DNA of 9,659 bases from JAGQNK01 sp964573155 (lineage in GTDB: Bacteria > Patescibacteriota > Saccharimonadia > Saccharimonadales > JAGQNK01): positions 1 to 9,659 of the forward strand of contig CAZNIN010000023.1 in assembly GCA_964573155.1 (NCBI GenBank), given 5' to 3'. Below, one piece after another: positions 6,674-9,659 of this stretch (the first letter of the stretch is position 1; every line of letters begins with the position of its first letter). The notes beneath the pieces were generated by a model. The model was given only the letters and a program-made list of their open reading frames with translations. It made no database searches and was not told the DNA's origin. The position numbers and the translations under genes are program-made.

Positions 6674-7366
6674 ATGATTCTTCTGGACAGGGTAACCAAA
6701 GTCTATAACCGCAGCAATACGGCGCTTGACCGAATTTCTTTGCATGTGCAGCAAAAAGAATTTGTAATTATCATCGGCACAAGCGGTGCCGGCAAGTCGA
6801 CGTTGCTTAAGCTTTTGACTAGGGAAGAACGACCAACTTCGGGCAAGATTGTCATCGGCGGGCTGGATTACGATAAGCTCAAAGACCGCGATATTCCGTT
6901 ACTTCGCCGTAAAATTGGCGTTGTGTTTCAGGACTTCAAATTGCTGCCAAACAAGACGGTGTTTGAAAACGTGGCATTCGCACTTGAAATCGTGGGCTTT
7001 GGAAACAAAGAGATTGATCGCACAGTGCCTCGGGTACTGGATATAGTAGGTCTAAAAGGTAAGGAAAGTCGCATGCCGGCTGAACTATCGGGTGGCGAAC
7101 GTCAGCGCGTAGCAATTGCCCGTGCAATTGTTCGCCAGCCAAAAATTCTGATAGCAGACGAGCCGACCGGTAATCTTGACCCAAAGCATGCATGGGATGT
7201 TATAAAAGTTCTCGAAAAGATTAATCGCTACGGTACGACCGTAATCCTCACCACGCACAACCAAGAGATCGTTAACAAACTCAAGCGCCGCGTGGTAACT
7301 ATCCAAGGCGGACGAGTCGTTAGCGACCGAGCTAACGCAGAATACAATAAAGGGCTGACAAAGTAG
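6674..7366 (+). CDS. ftsE: Cell division ATP-binding protein FtsE
   Basis: FtsE is the ATPase of the FtsEX complex, which sits at the division septum on the inner face of the membrane and powers activation of peptidoglycan hydrolases. All ABC motifs are intact in the 230-residue chain: Walker A GTSGAGKST (35-43), Q-loop Gln in VVFQDFKLL (Q86), signature LSGGERQRV (138-146), Walker B ILIADEP with catalytic E163, D-loop NLDP (167-170) and switch His in TTHNQ (H195). The opening MILLDRVTKVY and the VFQDFKLLPNKTVFENVAFA-type stretch are FtsE-specific rather than those of a nutrient importer. The ATG is chosen because homologues begin at this point and no upstream in-frame ATG exists. The gene ends seven bases before ftsX, a tight operon pair. 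Confidence 0.97.
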   Translation: MILLDRVTKVYNRSNTALDRISLHVQQKEFVIIIGTSGAGKSTLLKLLTREERPTSGKIVIGGLDYDKLKDRDIPLLRRKIGVVFQDFKLLPNKTVFENVAFALEIVGFGNKEIDRTVPRVLDIVGLKGKESRMPAELSGGERQRVAIARAIVRQPKILIADEPTGNLDPKHAWDVIKVLEKINRYGTTVILTTHNQEIVNKLKRRVVTIQGGRVVSDRANAEYNKGLTK

Positions 7367-7373
7367 GACCTGC

Positions 7374-8324
7374 ATGAATCATTGGTTTATTACACAGTGG
7401 CGAATCCTCAAGACTGGCGCACAGAACTTCGTGCGGAACTTAACACTTGCCATAGCGGCAATGGCGGTGATGGTGATCACCCTTACTATTATTCTGTTTT
7501 CGGTTGTCGCAAACGAAACGTTTAACCATACTGTTTCGCAACTGACCGACCGTATAAACGTCTCTGTTTATTTGAAGGACTCAGTGGCTGCTGATGATGA
7601 CCAGCGGGTAAAATTTATGGAAGACATCAAACGCGTAGAGAACGTCAAGGAAGTTGAGTATGTGTCCAAAGACGAAGCTCTGGAGCAATTCCGGGAAGAC
7701 AGCTCAAACAGTCCTGATCTACTCAGCGCCCTGTCCCAGACCGACAATCCGTTACCAGCAAGCTTCAAGATTTGGCCTGAGAACCCTAACAATATGAATC
7801 CGATTAGAGAATTCTTGGAAAAACCCGAAGTAAAGGCTCTGCAGTCCGAAGAGACGTCATATTCCGGAGACCGCCGCGCTGCAATTGATCGAATAACGCA
7901 GGCAACGGAATTTATTCGTCAAGCTGGAATAGTCGGCATTGTTATCTTCATGATTGTGTCGGTGATGATTATTTTCAACACTATTCGTATGGCGATTTTC
8001 AATCGCAGGGAAGAATTACAAATTATGCGTCTGCTTGGCGCCAGTACGTGGTATATCCGTGGTCCATTTGTGGTCGAAACAGTGTTGTATGGTGTAATCT
8101 CGGCTATGATTTCGGTGGTGATATGTAATTTCTTGTTCGTAGGTGCGGCTACGGCGTTCGAAGCTACGAGCTTGGGTGTCCTTGATATAAACTTTGCGGG
8201 CAATTATTTCAAAAAGCATTACCTTATTATTTTGACTGCACAGCTGGTGATTGGTATACTCATCGGTGCCGCATCGTCTGTCATTGCTACACGGCGTTAT
8301 CTCAAATTCAAGACCTCGAAATAA
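7374..8324 (+). CDS. ftsX: Cell division protein FtsX, permease-like subunit
   Basis: FtsX is the membrane partner of FtsE. It does not transport a solute but passes the ATPase cycle to wall hydrolases outside the cell. The 316 residues have the expected layout: a short cytoplasmic N-terminus, helix 1 (about 24-46), a large external loop (about 47-182), then helices 2 (183-205), 3 (232-258) and 4 (284-306) and a short basic tail. The loop holds NVSVYLKD (62-69), typical of the start of the FtsX external domain. The segment after helix 2, with NRREELQIMRLLGAS (210-224), is the conserved cytoplasmic coupling region that contacts FtsE. AGGA (7365-7368) is five bases before the ATG and overlaps the ftsE stop, which suggests coupled translation. 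The external loop is the part expected to bind the coiled coil of the hydrolase encoded next. Confidence 0.96.
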   Translation: MNHWFITQWRILKTGAQNFVRNLTLAIAAMAVMVITLTIILFSVVANETFNHTVSQLTDRINVSVYLKDSVAADDDQRVKFMEDIKRVENVKEVEYVSKDEALEQFREDSSNSPDLLSALSQTDNPLPASFKIWPENPNNMNPIREFLEKPEVKALQSEETSYSGDRRAAIDRITQATEFIRQAGIVGIVIFMIVSVMIIFNTIRMAIFNRREELQIMRLLGASTWYIRGPFVVETVLYGVISAMISVVICNFLFVGAATAFEATSLGVLDINFAGNYFKKHYLIILTAQLVIGILIGAASSVIATRRYLKFKTSK

Positions 8325-8405
8325 ACATCTCTATTTTCAAACATTACTTATAACAAGGGAGGGCATTCTAGTTATCGCATCACATTAAACACTGGAAAAT
8401 CATTT

Positions 8406-8442
8406 TGCGCCGGAGAGGGTCAGCCAGAGGTTGCCGTGTGCA
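8406..8442 (+). other. Possible structured RNA leader element
   Basis: GG-T-CAGCC (8418-8425) can pair with GGTTG-CC (8429-8435) around an AGA loop: seven pairs, one of them a G-U wobble, with a one-base bulge. TGCGC (8406-8410) can pair with GTGCA (8438-8442) outside it, across an internal loop of seven bases on one side and two on the other. The segment is more GC-rich than its surroundings. It resembles no riboswitch I can name. It would be in the RNA only if transcription starts upstream, for example from TATAAC (8349-8354) or by read-through from ftsX. Confidence 0.25.
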
Positions 8443-8480
8443 CATTCTAGTCAACATAAGTGAGAACTCTATAGACAATT

Positions 8481-8486
8481 TATGAT
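8481..8486 (+). promoter_or_regulatory. Candidate -10 element for the CHAP hydrolase gene
   Basis: TATGAT differs from the TATAAT consensus at one base and would start RNA near 8493, giving a leader of about 43 bases before the preferred ATG. No good -35 is found at the usual distance (8458-8463 reads AAGTGA). The leader contains GAGGGG (8503-8508), but this is 27 bases from the ATG, and the bases just before the ATG are A-rich with no Shine-Dalgarno sequence. Confidence 0.35.
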
Positions 8487-8535
8487 ACGCCATGATATAT
8501 TTGAGGGGACGAAAGTCAAACAAAAACTACAAAAA

Positions 8536-9659
8536 ATGAAACATAAAGTAACTTTTGCTCAGAAGTTTGTTTTAGTGGCCCTTGCTGCGGTATTCGTGGC
8601 AGGCTCACTTGGTTCGCCGCTTGCGCTGGCGGATGAATTCGACGAACAGATAAATCGGTTGCGTGCCGAAAATCAGCAAAAGCAAGAAACGCAGAATAAT
8701 CTTCAGGTTAAAGCGAAGAGTTTTGAAGAAAGAATCGGAGAGCTAAGAGCACAAATTGGTGGTCTCGAGAAGCAAATTAATGAAGATAAGGCCAAGAGCG
8801 AAAAGCTGAAGGCTCGAATCGTCGAAGCCGAGAAAGAGCTCAAGAAACAACGATCACTACTCTCTGAAAACCTCAGGGCAATGTATCTTGAGGGCGAAAT
8901 TTCAACTATCGAAATGCTGGCCAGCAGCAAAGACTTGCATGAATTTGTCGACAAAGAGCAATATCGAAACAGCGTCAAAGACAAGATCGCTTCAACGATG
9001 CAACAAATAGACTCGCTAAAGAAAGAGCTCAAAAGCAAGCGCCAGCGTCTGGATCAAACCATCGCTGACCTTCAGAAACGACAGGCAAGCCTAGATGACC
9101 AGCGTGCGGAAGTTGCTCATTTGCTCAGTATGAACACGGCTCAGCGCAACAAGATTACGTCGGAGATAAACAGTAATAATTCTGAAATATCTCGGTTGCG
9201 TGCCGAGCAGGCCGCAGCTAACGCAGCACTATTTGGCGGTGGCGGTGGTTACACGGTTGGTCCAGACACAAGCGGTTATCTTGGATGGGTGATCAGTAAT
9301 TACGGCAACGTCCATTTTCCAAACGAAATCGCTGATTCATGGGGTATGTATTTGCGCCAGTGTGTCAGTTATACCGCATGGCGGGTCGCTAATGACGGAA
9401 AGCATATGCCGTACTGGGGCGGCCGCGGAAACGCAAACCAGTGGGATGACAATGCACGGGCCGAAGGTATTCCGGTTAATAACTCACCAAGGCGCGGCGC
9501 TATCGGTGTCAGCAATGCCGGCTATTACGGACATGTTGTGTACGTCGAAGGTGTTAATGCGAACGGCACCATAAACATCAGTCAGTACAATGCTGACTGG
9601 AGCGGAACCTACAGCGTGGCTTACAACGTCAACCCTGGTAAATTCGTCTACATACACTT
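8536..9659 (+). CDS. Secreted coiled-coil/CHAP-domain peptidoglycan hydrolase (PcsB-like), 3' end outside window
   Basis: The frame stays open to the window edge (374 full codons), so the C-terminus is missing. A signal peptide is clear: basic MKHK, a hydrophobic stretch (11-26), and an ALA-DE cleavage site after A32. Two long charged helices follow (about 34-115 and 139-232), separated by a hinge containing MYLEG (116-120) and EMLASSKDLHEFV, the layout of PcsB and EnvC-type proteins that dock onto FtsX. A GGGGG linker (234-238) leads to a CHAP amidase/endopeptidase domain from about 247. The nucleophile is C276 in RQCVSYTAW and the general base H333 in GHVVYVE. The third position, usually Glu, is Gln (Q350), with N352 two residues on. 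The enzyme should cut wall peptides at division under FtsEX control. The ATG at 8536 is preferred because it gives a normal signal peptide; an in-frame ATG at 8482 would add 18 residues. No Shine-Dalgarno sequence precedes the chosen start. Confidence 0.92.
   Translation, partial: MKHKVTFAQKFVLVALAAVFVAGSLGSPLALADEFDEQINRLRAENQQKQETQNNLQVKAKSFEERIGELRAQIGGLEKQINEDKAKSEKLKARIVEAEKELKKQRSLLSENLRAMYLEGEISTIEMLASSKDLHEFVDKEQYRNSVKDKIASTMQQIDSLKKELKSKRQRLDQTIADLQKRQASLDDQRAEVAHLLSMNTAQRNKITSEINSNNSEISRLRAEQAAANAALFGGGGGYTVGPDTSGYLGWVISNYGNVHFPNEIADSWGMYLRQCVSYTAWRVANDGKHMPYWGGRGNANQWDDNARAEGIPVNNSPRRGAIGVSNAGYYGHVVYVEGVNANGTINISQYNADWSGTYSVAYNVNPGKFVYIH

Larger units (their letters stand above)
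8325..8535 (+). other. 211-base intergenic region between ftsX and the hydrolase gene
   Basis: No convincing gene, tRNA or rho-independent terminator is seen here. It holds an AGGGAGGG purine block near 8357-8364 with no good start codon after it, and the nine-base word CATTCTAGT twice (8364-8372 and 8443-8451). It also holds a GC-richer segment with hairpin potential (8406-8442), a TATGAT -10 candidate (8481-8486) and GAGGGG (8503-8508). An alternative in-frame ATG for the hydrolase lies at 8482. The hydrolase therefore probably has its own control, separate from ftsEX. Confidence 0.6.

Noticed and set aside
6674..7366. The ABC ATPase as a nutrient or lipoprotein (LolD-like) exporter subunit.
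   Set aside because: The FtsE-type sequence and the adjacent four-helix FtsX with its large first external loop make FtsE far more likely.
8408..8451. Resemblance of the GGGTCAGCC and GGTTGCC segments to parts of the c-di-AMP (ydaO) riboswitch, which often precedes wall hydrolase genes.
   Set aside because: Only short words match. They are in the wrong order for the ydaO fold, and no closing stem or second half is found downstream, so the region cannot be called that riboswitch.
8482..8535. Start of the hydrolase at the upstream in-frame ATG (8482).
   Set aside because: It would put 18 extra polar residues before a normal signal peptide, and the ATG overlaps the best -10 element, so it would not be in that transcript. 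It is kept only as an alternative.
9362..9574. A 70-codon plus-strand frame inside the CHAP domain.
   Set aside because: It overlaps the conserved Cys and His motifs of the CHAP frame, which is clearly the coding one.

Overview
The window is a compact, all-plus-strand block of eight protein genes, seven complete and one running off the right edge. Gaps between genes are short, except for roughly 90 to 210 bases before secA, before the proline-rich membrane protein gene and before the terminal hydrolase gene. There are no RNA genes, insertion sequences, CRISPR arrays or phage genes that I can support. It reads as a conserved chromosomal housekeeping and cell-envelope locus. The gene order (hpf, secA, then prfB, ftsE, ftsX and a cell-wall hydrolase), a roughly 25-residue insert in the first nucleotide-binding domain of SecA, and a SecA that ends in a basic tail instead of a zinc finger point to a Candidate Phyla Radiation (Patescibacteria) genome, most likely Saccharibacteria (TM7). 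That assignment rests on recalled family features, not on a search.

Layout. Bases 20-388 encode a short ribosome hibernation factor (HPF/RaiA). A 104-base gap with a likely -10 element and a dyad leads to secA (493-3093, GTG start), the preprotein translocase ATPase. Five bases later comes an M16 zinc metallopeptidase (3099-4391) with an intact HxxEH site. A 94-base AT-rich gap holds three copies of a TGCAAAATAA-like element that overlap a good promoter. It drives an unrecognised protein (4486-5514) with a proline/alanine-rich cytoplasmic half, one membrane helix and a small external domain. Peptide release factor 2 (prfB, 5537-6625) follows, without the programmed frameshift. Then come ftsE (6674-7366) and ftsX (7374-8324), the ABC-type pair that controls division-site wall hydrolysis. 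After a 211-base gap lies a secreted coiled-coil plus CHAP-domain peptidoglycan hydrolase of PcsB type (8536 to beyond 9659).

How the genes fit together. hpf-secA-prfB and ftsE-ftsX are linked in this order in Gram-positive bacteria such as Bacillus subtilis, and prfB-ftsE-ftsX is also linked in Actinobacteria, so the block looks ancestral with two insertions (the M16 peptidase and the proline-rich membrane protein). FtsE hydrolyses ATP, FtsX transmits the signal across the membrane, and the neighbouring coiled-coil/CHAP protein is the obvious candidate for the hydrolase they activate. SecA would export that hydrolase. Nothing here is clearly a novel system. The best second-look items are the unknown membrane protein with its repeat-laden promoter, the near-leaderless start of ftsE (and possibly prfB), a Glu-to-Gln change at a catalytic position of the CHAP domain, and the SecA peculiarities.
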